Below the pieces are notes generated by a model. The model was not told the origin of the DNA and did no database searches. It was given only the letters and a program-made list of their open reading frames with translations. The position numbers and the translations under genes are program-made. Positions 7,462 through 16,780 of a stretch of 64,000 nucleotides of DNA are shown piece after piece. This DNA is from Ammoniphilus sp. YIM 78166 (lineage in GTDB: Bacteria > Bacillota > Bacilli > Aneurinibacillales > RAOX-1). Each line of letters begins with the position of its first letter. Positions within the stretch are counted from its first letter, which is position 1. The stretch spans positions 124,001 through 188,000 of the forward strand of contig NZ_SDLR01000001.1 of NCBI RefSeq assembly GCF_004522215.1. The letters run 5' to 3'.

Positions 7462-8952
7462 ATGTCACAGCAAAAGATGAACTTTGTGTTTTTCTTCCCG
7501 GATGAAATGCGCGCTGATAGCCTAGGATGCTATGGTCACCCTGTGGTTCAAACTCCTAACTTCGATCAGTTTGCCGAAAAAGCGGTTCGCTTTGATCAAT
7601 GCCATGTACAGAATACTGTTTGTACACCATCGCGCTCCAGCGTCATGACCGGGCTGTATCCGCACGTCTCAGGTCATCGAACGCTATGGCACTTATTGCG
7701 CCCGCATGAGCCGAGTTTGTTCCGCTATTTAAAGGAAGAAGGATATCAAATTAAGTGGTTTGGCAAAAACGATCTCTATTCAGAAGACTATCTTAAAGAG
7801 ATCTTGGGAGAAGAAGCCTACCAAGACCTTGACGAAATGAAGCGCGAAACCTTTACAAAACATAATCCGTTCTCAGAGGATGATCCTCGTTACTACAGTT
7901 TTCTTATGGAGCCGGATGTAAGTAAGAGCAGCTTAACAGAGACCGATGTGAACATTCAGAAGGCCATTCAATTTCTAGAGTCCGATGAGGCTAAGGAAAA
8001 ACCGTTTATGATCTTTTTGCCTACGTTTGCCCCTCATGCTCCGTATGTGGTTCCAGAGCCTTTTTACAGCATGTATGAGCAAGAAACCTTACCGGAGCTT
8101 CTTCCTGCGGGAACTCCAAATAAACCGTCTTATCATGAACTCATTCGAATTTATCGAAGACTGGATGAATTGACAGATGATACGCTGAAAAGGATTCAGT
8201 CGGTTTACTTGGGTATGATTAGCCATGTTGACACGGTTTTCGGGCAATTGATGGATGTGCTTAAGGGGCATGGTTTTACCGAAAACACGTCCGTTATTGT
8301 AGCTTCCGACCATGGGGACTATGCGGGAGATTATGGCTTGGTAGAAAAGTGGCCCAATGCCATGGAGGACTGCCTGACTCGCGTTCCGCTCATGATTCAA
8401 ACGCCATCTTGTCAATCGGGCCATGTCGTTTTGGAGCAAGTGGAATTGTTTGATATTATGGCAACCGTTTTAGATCTCGCGGGAATCGAAGCAAGGCATG
8501 ATCATTTTGCAAGATCCCTTGTACCACAACTTCGAGGAGAGGCGGGAGACCCTAATCGAGCCGTATTTGCCGAGGGGGGCTATGATCTTAGAGAGCTCCA
8601 TTGTTTCGAAGGCCACAGCTCTAACCGTGCTGCTTTTTCCGCCAATGACATTATGAAACTTTACTTACCCAAAGCTAATCAGCAGCAGGAGCACCCTAAA
8701 AGTGTCTGCCGGACGACGATGATGAGAACAATGGACTATAAATTGATCCGGCGAACCTCGGATGTCAGTGAGCTGTATGATTTAAAGAAGGATCCGAGCG
8801 AACTCCATAACGTTTATGAAGCACCGCAATATTCCGGGGTGAGGCAGCAATTGGAAAGTAGAATGCTAGATTGGTATGTGCAGACCTCGGATGTGGTACC
8901 GAGAATGAAAGATTCAAGGCATTTTCTATCAGCGATTGATAGGGAAAAGTGA
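7462..8952 (+). CDS. Sulfatase 1 (Cys-type, cytoplasmic)
   Basis: A 496-residue alkaline-phosphatase-fold sulfatase (S1 type). There is no signal peptide: the fold begins at once with NFVFFFPDEMRADSLGCYG, whose acidic residues are metal ligands. The formylglycine motif is CTPSR with Cys54, followed by SSVMTGLYPH. The second metal-ligand group is ASDHGDYAGDYGLVEKW, and TRVPLMI follows. It needs conversion of Cys54 to formylglycine by a maturase not found in this window. First gene after regulon promoter 2; sulfatase 2 starts 8 nt after its stop. The sulfate ester hydrolysed is unknown. Confidence 0.92.
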   Translation: MSQQKMNFVFFFPDEMRADSLGCYGHPVVQTPNFDQFAEKAVRFDQCHVQNTVCTPSRSSVMTGLYPHVSGHRTLWHLLRPHEPSLFRYLKEEGYQIKWFGKNDLYSEDYLKEILGEEAYQDLDEMKRETFTKHNPFSEDDPRYYSFLMEPDVSKSSLTETDVNIQKAIQFLESDEAKEKPFMIFLPTFAPHAPYVVPEPFYSMYEQETLPELLPAGTPNKPSYHELIRIYRRLDELTDDTLKRIQSVYLGMISHVDTVFGQLMDVLKGHGFTENTSVIVASDHGDYAGDYGLVEKWPNAMEDCLTRVPLMIQTPSCQSGHVVLEQVELFDIMATVLDLAGIEARHDHFARSLVPQLRGEAGDPNRAVFAEGGYDLRELHCFEGHSSNRAAFSANDIMKLYLPKANQQQEHPKSVCRTTMMRTMDYKLIRRTSDVSELYDLKKDPSELHNVYEAPQYSGVRQQLESRMLDWYVQTSDVVPRMKDSRHFLSAIDREK

Positions 8953-8960
8953 GGTTATCT

Positions 8961-10520
8961 ATGGGCAAACCCAATATTCTCTTAATTACAACTGATTCCC
9001 AACGTTGGGATACACTGTCCTGCATGGGAAGTCCCTTTGCCATCTCGCCAAATCTAGACCGATTGGCAAGAGAAGGTGTGCTATTTGAACAGGGGCACAC
9101 GTCCTCTCCGGTATGTATGCCCGCCCGATGCAGCCTAATTACGGGGCTCCATACACCTGTTCATGGATGTATCGAGAATGGGTTAAACAGACGGCCGGAT
9201 GTGGTAACATTACCAGATTTGCTTAAAGAACATGGCTATTACAATATCATGGTCGGCAAGACCCATTTCGGTGACATTCCTTCTTCATTCGATGTGGTGC
9301 ACAACGTAACCGAGAAAATGATAGATGCATCCGATAGTTACGCGAAACACTTAAAAAAGCACGGGTATAACCGGGTAAGCGAGCACCCTAACCCGGTGCC
9401 GGAGCATTTATTTATGGAAGCCTTTCTTGTGGATCAAACGATTGAAGAGCTCAAAAAATGCACAGAGGATAAGCCATTCTTTGCTTATTGTTCGATGGTA
9501 AGCCCTCATGAACCTGTGGATCCTCCGGGGAAGTGGGCGACACTTTATGAGAACGTCACCTTACCAGAGGTTCATTATCAGGAAGGCGAAATCAGCAATT
9601 TTCCGGAACAGATGAAGACACTGCTCGGGTTCGCAGGCTATGAACCCAGCAAGCCCCTTTCAAGTCAAGTAGAACTGCAAGACTTGTATGAAGCACATGG
9701 GGGTATCTATCATGAAGGCATTAGGGAGAAAGTGGATGAATTAAGAAGGTTATATTATGGATTGGCCGCGTACTGTGATGATCAGGTTGGCAGGCTTATC
9801 CGTTTTCTTGACGAGTCCGGTTTGCGGGAGAATACCTTAATCATTTTTTCATCCGACCATGGTTTGCAGCTTTTTGATCACGGGTTCAACGATAAGCACA
9901 ATTATTATGATGCCTCGTGGAGAGTGCCTTTCATCATGAGTATGCCGGGCACATTGCCAACCAATGAGAGGCGGGAATTTGCCTTGTGGAATGATATTCC
10001 CACCACGATTTTAGGGGCTGCAGGGATTGCATCAGATACCATGCAAGGGTTTGACTTATTTACGCCTCTAAAAGAAGGAAAGCCGTCTCCGAGACGATGT
10101 GCCGTTGCCACTTTATTTAAATCGGCTGCTTTGGCAACGAAGCGTTGGAAATTATCCTATTATTTTGATAAAGCAGAAGGTCGGCTGTTCGATCGCCAGC
10201 AAGATCCACTCGAAACAAATAATCTCTACAATGATCCACACCATGTAGACGTACGCAATCAGCTTCTTCATGCTTTACTGACTTGGCGTGCAGATATGAT
10301 GGATCTTCAGTTTTATCATGAAACAGGGGACCGTTTTATAAAGCGTGCTAATTCTCTGAAATTAAAAGTCCCTGTTGCAAGAAGAGTCATTAATGAAGTC
10401 CGATCAATCCAGGGATGGCAAGGGGAAGAGCGGTTAAATCAACTTGCGGAGCGGATTGATCAGAGATATGAAGGAGGAACAAAGGATGAGAATTCTATTT
10501 CTGGACTTGGATTCCACTAA
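8961..10520 (+). CDS. Sulfatase 2 (Cys-type, cytoplasmic)
   Basis: Start ATG 8961 is preferred over GTG 8949 because gtgagg at about 8949-8954 serves as its ribosome site. The 519-residue protein begins GKPNILLITTDSQRWDTLSCMG without a signal peptide. Formylglycine motif CMPAR (Cys52) followed by CSLITGLHTP; the late metal motif is SSDHGLQLFDHGFNDKHN, then SWRVPFIM. The C-terminal part after about 400 is unusually long. Sulfatase 3 begins inside its last 35 nt, so the two are translationally coupled. Confidence 0.9.
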   Translation: MGKPNILLITTDSQRWDTLSCMGSPFAISPNLDRLAREGVLFEQGHTSSPVCMPARCSLITGLHTPVHGCIENGLNRRPDVVTLPDLLKEHGYYNIMVGKTHFGDIPSSFDVVHNVTEKMIDASDSYAKHLKKHGYNRVSEHPNPVPEHLFMEAFLVDQTIEELKKCTEDKPFFAYCSMVSPHEPVDPPGKWATLYENVTLPEVHYQEGEISNFPEQMKTLLGFAGYEPSKPLSSQVELQDLYEAHGGIYHEGIREKVDELRRLYYGLAAYCDDQVGRLIRFLDESGLRENTLIIFSSDHGLQLFDHGFNDKHNYYDASWRVPFIMSMPGTLPTNERREFALWNDIPTTILGAAGIASDTMQGFDLFTPLKEGKPSPRRCAVATLFKSAALATKRWKLSYYFDKAEGRLFDRQQDPLETNNLYNDPHHVDVRNQLLHALLTWRADMMDLQFYHETGDRFIKRANSLKLKVPVARRVINEVRSIQGWQGEERLNQLAERIDQRYEGGTKDENSISGLGFH

Positions 10521-12033
10521 GCCTGATCACTTAGGTTGTTACGGGTATCACCGAAATACCTCGCCTAACCTTGATAAAATAGCGGCGCAAGGAGTTCGCT
10601 TTACGAACTATTACACTTCTGATGCCCCGTGCGCTCCGTCCAGAACGGCCTTGATGAGCGGCCAATTCGGTATTCGCAACGGTCTGGTCGGCCATGGAGG
10701 GACAGCTGGAGATATGAAGCTAGAAGGTAGCAAGCGTCAATTGATGGGAAAGCTGACACGCGGAGGTTCATTCCCTTCTTATCTCCAGCTGATGGCTGAT
10801 TTGAATACGGTATTGATCAGCCCGTTTGCCCAACGACACTCCACCTTCGGATTTTATGCAGGCTTTAATGAGATTCTCAACACGGGGCGATACGGCAATG
10901 AATCCGCAGAGCATGTGACTCCGGTGGCTCTTGACTGGGTCGAACGCAACGCGAAAAAGGATGATTGGTTTTTATATATCAATTACTGGGATCCCCACAC
11001 GCCATACCGCGCTCCCCTGGAGTTTGGAAACCCGTTTGAAAATGATCCGCTGCCTGAATGGTTGACTGAAGAAGTGTTGGAAAGGCATCAACAAAAGGTC
11101 GGTCCGCACTCCGTGCATGAACTGAATATTGATCACAGGAACAAAAAGTTTAATAACGATACCATTCCTCACTTTCCCCGTCACCCTGGAGAAATTGCCG
11201 ATATGGATGGTATGAGAAGGATGATCGATGGCTACGATTGTGGCATCCGCTATATGGACGAACACATTGGGCGCTTGTTTGCTAGCCTTACGGAACAAGG
11301 CGTGATGGACGACCTCATCATTATCATTTCAGCTGACCACGGAGAGAATATGGGCCAGTTGGGAATCTATGGGGAGCACGGGACTGCCGATCAAGCGACC
11401 TGCCGATTGCCGATGATTATCCGTTGGCCAGGCATGAAGCAGGGGATTGTCAATGAAGACCTTCATTATCATTTAGACCTGCTCCCTACGATGGCAGAGA
11501 TGCTGGAGCTCCCGGTAATCTCCGAGTGGGACGGAGAAAGCTATGCTTCTGTGTTGAAAGACGGAGTATCATGTGGAAGAGATTACTTGGTTCTCTCTCA
11601 ATGTGCCCATGTTGCACAGCGAAGCGTCCGTTTTCGGGATTGGATTTATATTCGAACTTATCATGATGGATTCCACCTATTTGATAAAGAAATGCTGTTC
11701 AATCTTTCAGAAGATCCTCATGAGCAGCACAATATCGCGGTGGAAAACAAAAACGTATGCATGGAAGCCGTCTACTATTTAAACGAGTGGCATGATGAGA
11801 TGATGCACCGTTCCGGGGATGATACGGATCCCTTGTGGACTGTTATGAAAGAGGGAGGCCCATTCCATGCCAAGGGCTACCTGAAAGGATACATCGAGCG
11901 GCTAGAAGAAACAGGAAGGGGAGAATACGTAGAGGAGTTAAAGCGCAGGCACCCAAGCGAATTCCCGGAAGAAGCAGACCCAGTGTTAGCGGCAGTACAG
12001 AAGAAAATCCAGTCAAGGATGGCAGGGCTATGA
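10486..12033 (+). CDS. Sulfatase 3 (Cys-type, cytoplasmic)
   Basis: Start ATG 10486 is chosen because AAGGAGG (10471-10477) lies 8 nt upstream; this gives 515 residues. The N-terminus FLDLDSTKPDHLGCYGY is the D-x-D...PDHLGCYG form common in polysaccharide-locus sulfatases. Formylglycine motif CAPSR with Cys49, then TALMSGQFG. Late metal motif SADHGENMGQLGIYGEHG, followed by CRLPMIIRWPG. No signal peptide. It overlaps sulfatase 2 by 35 nt and sulfatase 4 by 4 nt (ATGA). Confidence 0.9.
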   Translation: MRILFLDLDSTKPDHLGCYGYHRNTSPNLDKIAAQGVRFTNYYTSDAPCAPSRTALMSGQFGIRNGLVGHGGTAGDMKLEGSKRQLMGKLTRGGSFPSYLQLMADLNTVLISPFAQRHSTFGFYAGFNEILNTGRYGNESAEHVTPVALDWVERNAKKDDWFLYINYWDPHTPYRAPLEFGNPFENDPLPEWLTEEVLERHQQKVGPHSVHELNIDHRNKKFNNDTIPHFPRHPGEIADMDGMRRMIDGYDCGIRYMDEHIGRLFASLTEQGVMDDLIIIISADHGENMGQLGIYGEHGTADQATCRLPMIIRWPGMKQGIVNEDLHYHLDLLPTMAEMLELPVISEWDGESYASVLKDGVSCGRDYLVLSQCAHVAQRSVRFRDWIYIRTYHDGFHLFDKEMLFNLSEDPHEQHNIAVENKNVCMEAVYYLNEWHDEMMHRSGDDTDPLWTVMKEGGPFHAKGYLKGYIERLEETGRGEYVEELKRRHPSEFPEEADPVLAAVQKKIQSRMAGL

Positions 12034-13511
12034 AAACGATCGTTATTTTGCTAGATACGTTAAATCGCCATATGCTAGAAGCTTATAATAATCAGACCTG
12101 GGTAAAGACCCCGAACATCTCCAGATTGGCAGAGAAGTCGGTTGTATTTGGCAACCATTGGTCGGGATCTCTCCCGTGCATGCCGGCGAGAAGGGATATT
12201 ATGACAGGGAGGCTCGGTTTCTTGGAACGGGGCTGGGGAGGGTTGGAACCCTTTGATGTGACGCTTACGCAAAAGCTGAGAGAAGGAAACGTGTTTTCTC
12301 ACATCGTGACCGATCATTATCATTACTTCGCGACAGGCGGAGAGAACTATTGCCAAGCCTTTAACACGTGGGATTTTTACCGGGGCCAAGAAACCGATCC
12401 GTGGATATCACGGGTCAATCCCCCTGGCTTGACGGAAACCACCTATGGTCAAACGCGTTCACAGTACGAACTGAACCGCAAGACTTTCCTGGAAGAGGAG
12501 CAGTATCCAGGTCCCAAGACGATTCAAGCCGCTTGCCGGTGGTTAGAGGAAAATCAAGAGGCGGATAGGTTTTTTCTGATGGTGGAAGCCTTTGATCCTC
12601 ACGAGCCGTTTGATTGCCCTCAGCACTATTTGGATCTTTATGAAGATGATTACAGTGGCCCCCGCTTTGATTGGCCGACCTACGGAAGGGTCAGTGAACC
12701 TCCGGAGGCCATGGAGCATGTGCGAAAACGCTATGCGGCTAATTTATCCATGATCGATCATTGGCTGGGCAAGTTGCTTGATACGATGGATCAGCAACAG
12801 TTGTGGGAGGACACGATGGTCATCTTTACGACGGATCATGGCTTCTTGCTTGGCGAGCATGAATGGACAGGAAAAAACTTTATGCATGTCTATAATGAAA
12901 TAGCCCATCTTCCCTTGATGATCCATGTTCCAGGAATGGGTTCGGTGGGCAAACAGATCGATTCGATTACACAAAATATCGATCTCATGCCGACTATTCT
13001 GGAGTATTTTGGAATCGAGATTCCGGTAACCGTCAAGGGCCAATCCCTGCTCGGGTTAATTGATGGGACGAAGGAAAAGCTGCGTGATTATGCTTTATAT
13101 GGCATGCACGGGATGACCGTCAACCTTACCGATGGGGAATACACGTATTTGCGAGCCCCTGCGAGGGAAGATAACCATCCTTGCCATGTCTATACGGCCA
13201 TGCCGACTAGCTTTCGCAGCTTTCATGGTGTAGTCGATCCAGGTAAAATTGAAGTAGGTAGATTCTTAAGCCAAACGGATTATCCTGTTTTTCGCATACC
13301 AACTAGCCAAGAAGGCAGTCCATTTAAGTTTTCCAAGAATTTCAGAGAATCGCTGTTGTTTCAACTGTCAACCGATTACGCCCAAGTAAATCCTGTTCAA
13401 GACAAGGAGCTACAGGTATTCTATGAGAAGCGATTAATTGAAGCTATGGAAAGGGAGCAGGCTCCTGCTGAGCAATATGTCCGCTTGGGTTTGGAGGATT
13501 CCCCTAATTGA
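12030..13511 (+). CDS. Sulfatase 4 (Cys-type, cytoplasmic)
   Basis: The reading frame is open far upstream, but homology starts at ATG 12030 (MKTIVILLDTLNRHML), which overlaps the previous stop by 4 nt; 493 residues. Formylglycine motif CMPAR with Cys50, then RDIMTGRLG. Late metal motif TTDHGFLLGEHEWTGKN. The first metal cluster reads LLDTLNRHM, close to that of sulfatase 3 and distinct from the TDQ type of the others. No signal peptide. A terminator overlaps its stop codon, ending operon A. Confidence 0.88.
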   Translation: MKTIVILLDTLNRHMLEAYNNQTWVKTPNISRLAEKSVVFGNHWSGSLPCMPARRDIMTGRLGFLERGWGGLEPFDVTLTQKLREGNVFSHIVTDHYHYFATGGENYCQAFNTWDFYRGQETDPWISRVNPPGLTETTYGQTRSQYELNRKTFLEEEQYPGPKTIQAACRWLEENQEADRFFLMVEAFDPHEPFDCPQHYLDLYEDDYSGPRFDWPTYGRVSEPPEAMEHVRKRYAANLSMIDHWLGKLLDTMDQQQLWEDTMVIFTTDHGFLLGEHEWTGKNFMHVYNEIAHLPLMIHVPGMGSVGKQIDSITQNIDLMPTILEYFGIEIPVTVKGQSLLGLIDGTKEKLRDYALYGMHGMTVNLTDGEYTYLRAPAREDNHPCHVYTAMPTSFRSFHGVVDPGKIEVGRFLSQTDYPVFRIPTSQEGSPFKFSKNFRESLLFQLSTDYAQVNPVQDKELQVFYEKRLIEAMEREQAPAEQYVRLGLEDSPN

Positions 13512-13525
13512 GGGGAATCTTTTTT
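13497..13525 (+). terminator. Terminator of sulfatase operon A
   Basis: GATTCCCCT (13497-13505) pairs with AGGGGAATC (13511-13519) around a 5-nt loop, then six T. The 5' arm lies inside the last codons of sulfatase 4. Confidence 0.9.
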
Positions 13526-13587
13526 CAGCAACTCATCTTTGAAAGATAGATTTAAAGATTTACTTTTAAAAGAACTCTGATAAGCAA

Positions 13588-13654
13588 GTAAAAAATAGAC
13601 CCCATAAAAGTAAAAATCTGAATCTTATGTAGAATGCCGGTAAGCGATTACAAT
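13588..13654 (+). promoter_or_regulatory. Regulon promoter 3 (binding-protein operon)
   Basis: Direct repeats gtaaaaaata at 13588 and gtaaaaatc at 13610 (22 bp apart), then tgaatcttat as in promoter 2, -10 box TACAAT at 13649-13654, 39 bp after the second repeat, and cre-like GGTAAGCGATTACA over the -10. The -35 position reads tatgta, non-consensus. Confidence 0.75.
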
Positions 13655-13704
13655 CAAAACAAGAAACAAAACATTCTAAAAACGTTTACCAAGGGGGAAG
13701 GGAA

Positions 13705-15249
13705 ATGAAAGCACTTAAATACCGCGGTATTTCCAAAATGCTGGTGGCTGCCATGGTGTCGATGCTAGCTTTGACGGGGTGCGGCTCCTCTAATGAAAGT
13801 GCGCCAAGCAACGCGGCAAACAGCACAGAAGCAACAAAGGGAAGCCAAGAGGAAGTCGTCCTAAAGATTTGGGTGGCTGCCAATATTCTGGAAGGTCCAG
13901 ACAGTCCAGGAATGAAGATCATTACTGATTTTAATGAGAAGTATAAAGGGCAAATTCGCGTAGAAGGTACGTATGCCCCATGGGAAACGCACAACACCGC
14001 CATTCAAGCCGCGTTTGCGTCAGGAGATGTGCCCGATTTGTTCCAATTGCCTGTAGGGGCTACAGTATCTAGGTATGTTAGTTCTGACTTGATTCAACCG
14101 ATCTCCGGTTTGGTATCCGATGAGTGGAAAAAAGTTTTTGCTGAGGGATCCTTTCAAGAGGGCGTAAACCAACTAAACGGAGAAATCTACACTTGGCCGA
14201 TGGATGGACCGAGCATGAGCTACATGCTCTACTATAATAAGGATGTATTGAAAAATGCCGGTTTAGACCCAAATAATCCGCCTAAGTCATGGGACGAGTT
14301 AAGGGAGATGGCTAAAACCGTTACGAGCAAAGGAAACGGAGACATTTATGGTGTAGCGTTTCCTGGGGGAGCCCTTCCTCGATTTACCCAAAACACGGTC
14401 GCTGGATTTGCCATTGGTGCAGCTCCAGGCAGCAATCCATTCGGCTTTAATTACCAAACGGGAAAATATGATATAGACTCGAAGGCTTGGGTCGACAGTG
14501 TGAACTTCTTATTAGACTTAAAGAAAGACGGAAGCATTCTTCCTTCCTCATTTGCTCTAAAGGTTCAAGAAGCCCAAGTGTTATTTGCAGAAGGGAAAAT
14601 TGCATTCCTTCTAGACGGCAGATGGGCCATGTCGAATATCAAGAAAAGTCATCCCAATGCCCAGTTCGGCATGTCACACATTCCAACCCCGGATGGAAGT
14701 ATGCCAGTCTACCCATACACCTTGGCATTGAATGAGCGCGGGATTGTAGTTTCGAAAACAACCAAGCATCCGGAAGCTGTAGCGAAATTCATTGAAGAAG
14801 GTATCGGATCCGAAGCTTTCTATAAGTATAATCTCCAGGCAGGTACATCCTTGACCCCTATCCCGAAAGTGAATGAGGACAAGAGCAACTATCCTTATCC
14901 TGAAATGGAACAGTTCGAACAAGTGCATAGCAATGTCTTAAGATTAGCGCCTGATGTCCTCGTCAGAAATCCAGAGCAAACGGCCGTCTATTCGGAGATT
15001 GGTGCATTAGAACAATCCAAGCTAAAACCAAGCTCTGCTGAAATATTCAAGATGCTACTGAATGAAACGGAAAAAGATGTACAAGGAAAGCTGAAGGAAA
15101 CGGCAGATAAGATGAACAAACAGCTTGCAGAAGGCATTGATAAGGTAAAAGGAAAAGGTTCAAATGTCACTTTGGATGACTATGTTTTCCCGAACTGGAA
15201 TCCTTCCCAAGATTACTTGAAAAAGGATTATGAATCGATAAAGAAATAG
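13705..15249 (+). CDS. ABC transporter sugar-binding lipoprotein
   Basis: A 514-residue extracellular solute-binding protein. Signal peptide with lipobox LALTGC (Cys26), followed by a Ser/Asn/Ala-rich linker. The mature part has the family features: VLKIWVAANI strand, DFNEKYKGQIRVEG, AAFASGDVPDLFQLP, YNKDVLKNAGLDPNNPPKSWDEL and FAEGKIAFLLDGRWAMSNI. It is likely the partner of the permeases at 2.9-4.8 kb, since it shares their regulatory site and no other sugar permease is nearby. Having its own promoter, and a hairpin just after it, fits the high expression usual for binding proteins. Confidence 0.9.
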   Translation: MKALKYRGISKMLVAAMVSMLALTGCGSSNESAPSNAANSTEATKGSQEEVVLKIWVAANILEGPDSPGMKIITDFNEKYKGQIRVEGTYAPWETHNTAIQAAFASGDVPDLFQLPVGATVSRYVSSDLIQPISGLVSDEWKKVFAEGSFQEGVNQLNGEIYTWPMDGPSMSYMLYYNKDVLKNAGLDPNNPPKSWDELREMAKTVTSKGNGDIYGVAFPGGALPRFTQNTVAGFAIGAAPGSNPFGFNYQTGKYDIDSKAWVDSVNFLLDLKKDGSILPSSFALKVQEAQVLFAEGKIAFLLDGRWAMSNIKKSHPNAQFGMSHIPTPDGSMPVYPYTLALNERGIVVSKTTKHPEAVAKFIEEGIGSEAFYKYNLQAGTSLTPIPKVNEDKSNYPYPEMEQFEQVHSNVLRLAPDVLVRNPEQTAVYSEIGALEQSKLKPSSAEIFKMLLNETEKDVQGKLKETADKMNKQLAEGIDKVKGKGSNVTLDDYVFPNWNPSQDYLKKDYESIKK

Positions 15250-15266
15250 GTTAGAGCATTCGCTTC

Positions 15267-15316
15267 GGCCGGTCGTACCTCTTCTTCAGAGATGTCAGTA
15301 CGGTCGGCCTTAGTTT
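15267..15316 (+). terminator. GC-rich hairpin after the binding-protein gene
   Basis: Arms 15267-15278 (ggccggtcgtac) and 15298-15309 (gtacggtcggcc) pair over 12 bp with two G-U wobbles, followed by ttagtttt. The imperfect T-run suggests partial read-through into the sulfatase genes, or an mRNA-stabilising 3' end. Confidence 0.6.
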
Positions 15317-15331
15317 TGGAGCGGAGAAAGG

Positions 15332-16771
15332 ATGATTAAATTGAACGAAGCTCATCAAAGCAAAAGACCCAATGTGATCTGGATCCTGGCAGATCAGATG
15401 CGCGCTCAAGCCATGAGTCACCGCGGTGATCCCAATGTGAGTACCCCGAATCTGGACCGCATGGCGATCGAAGGTGTGAATTTCACCCATGCCATTTCCG
15501 GAACGCCTTTGTGCAGCCCTTTTCGCGGTTCGATGCTCACAGGCAAGTATCCTCACCGGTCCACGGTGCCTGCGTTACATTCTCCTATGTCTACCAAAGC
15601 TTATACTGTTGCTCACTCTTTTCGGGAGCATGGATACCGAACAGCTTACATTGGCAAATGGCATGTCGACGGAAATCGGCCTGAGCTGGATATGAATTTG
15701 CCGGAGAATCGTGCTTCACTTCGTCACATTCCGCCTGAAAGGCGCGGTGGATTTGAGGATTGGTGGACATATGAAAATAACAACCAGCCGTTTCATTGTT
15801 ATGTTCAAACCGATGGGCCATCGGGTGAGCCGGTTTCTATGCGGCTGCCTGGCTATGAAACGGACGCCTTAACCGATCTGTTGATCGACTGGATGAAAAA
15901 TCGAACCGAACAAGCACCCAACCAGCCATTCTTTGGCGTTCTATCTGTACAGCCGCCTCACGATCCCTATGTGGCACCCGCAGAAGACATGGCCAGACAT
16001 AAGCCGGGAGCAATACAAGTGCCAGCGAACGTTCCTCCCATTCCTAGCTTGCGGTCAAGGGTTCAAGTGGAGCTGGCTGGGTATTATGCGGCTATAGAAC
16101 GCATCGATGCCAATGTTGGCCGGATTCGTGATGAGCTTCGCAGATTGGGAATCGATCAGGAAACGTATGTCATTTTCTTCAGCGATCATGGGGATATGCA
16201 CGGGGCGCACGGCCAATTCCGGAAGATGGCGCCATGGGAAGAATCCATTCGAATACCGTTCCTGGTCGCGGGACCAACCAGAAAAAGCTACAAGAATCAG
16301 GAGTGCAGAGCCTTGCTGAACCACGTGGATATTGCTCCGACCACTCTCGGATTATGCGGAATCAGCCCTCCCGCTTCGATGGATGGTTTTGATTATTCGC
16401 GTTGGATCGTAGATCGTTTTGCTCCAGCAGATGAACTTCCAGAAAGTGCTTATCTCAGTCTTCCTGTACCTACCGCGCTGAGCGAGCCCTTAGTTGAGGA
16501 AGGAATTGATCGTCCTTTCCGAGGCATTGTTACCCGCGATGGCTGGAAGTATGTCGCTTTTGAGAATCAACCATGGCTCATGTACAATCTCAACGAAGAT
16601 CCGCTCGAGATGATGAATCTGGTTTATGACTTTAAGTATTGGGGGAAGCGCAAGGAGCTGCATGAGAGGCTTCTCGGTTGGATCGAAAAGACAGGAGATG
16701 AATTTGCTTTGCCGTTAAGCCCTTCCCTTCCCAGATGGCAACAGAGTATGGTTGGAAACCTAAGGAGGTAA
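15332..16771 (+). CDS. Sulfatase 5 (Cys-type with CSPFR motif)
   Basis: A 479-residue sulfatase without signal peptide: RPNVIWILADQMRAQAMSH near residues 12-30 carries the first metal ligands. The formylglycine motif is CSPFR (Cys61), then GSMLTGKYPH; Phe at the fourth position replaces the usual Ser or Ala, while the Pro and Arg needed by maturases remain. Late metal motif FSDHGDMHGAHGQFRK followed by ESIRIPFLV. It follows the binding protein by 82 nt with ggagcggagaaagg as ribosome site, and sulfatase 6 starts 9 nt after it. Confidence 0.9.
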   Translation: MIKLNEAHQSKRPNVIWILADQMRAQAMSHRGDPNVSTPNLDRMAIEGVNFTHAISGTPLCSPFRGSMLTGKYPHRSTVPALHSPMSTKAYTVAHSFREHGYRTAYIGKWHVDGNRPELDMNLPENRASLRHIPPERRGGFEDWWTYENNNQPFHCYVQTDGPSGEPVSMRLPGYETDALTDLLIDWMKNRTEQAPNQPFFGVLSVQPPHDPYVAPAEDMARHKPGAIQVPANVPPIPSLRSRVQVELAGYYAAIERIDANVGRIRDELRRLGIDQETYVIFFSDHGDMHGAHGQFRKMAPWEESIRIPFLVAGPTRKSYKNQECRALLNHVDIAPTTLGLCGISPPASMDGFDYSRWIVDRFAPADELPESAYLSLPVPTALSEPLVEEGIDRPFRGIVTRDGWKYVAFENQPWLMYNLNEDPLEMMNLVYDFKYWGKRKELHERLLGWIEKTGDEFALPLSPSLPRWQQSMVGNLRR

Positions 16772-16780
16772 GAATAAGCC

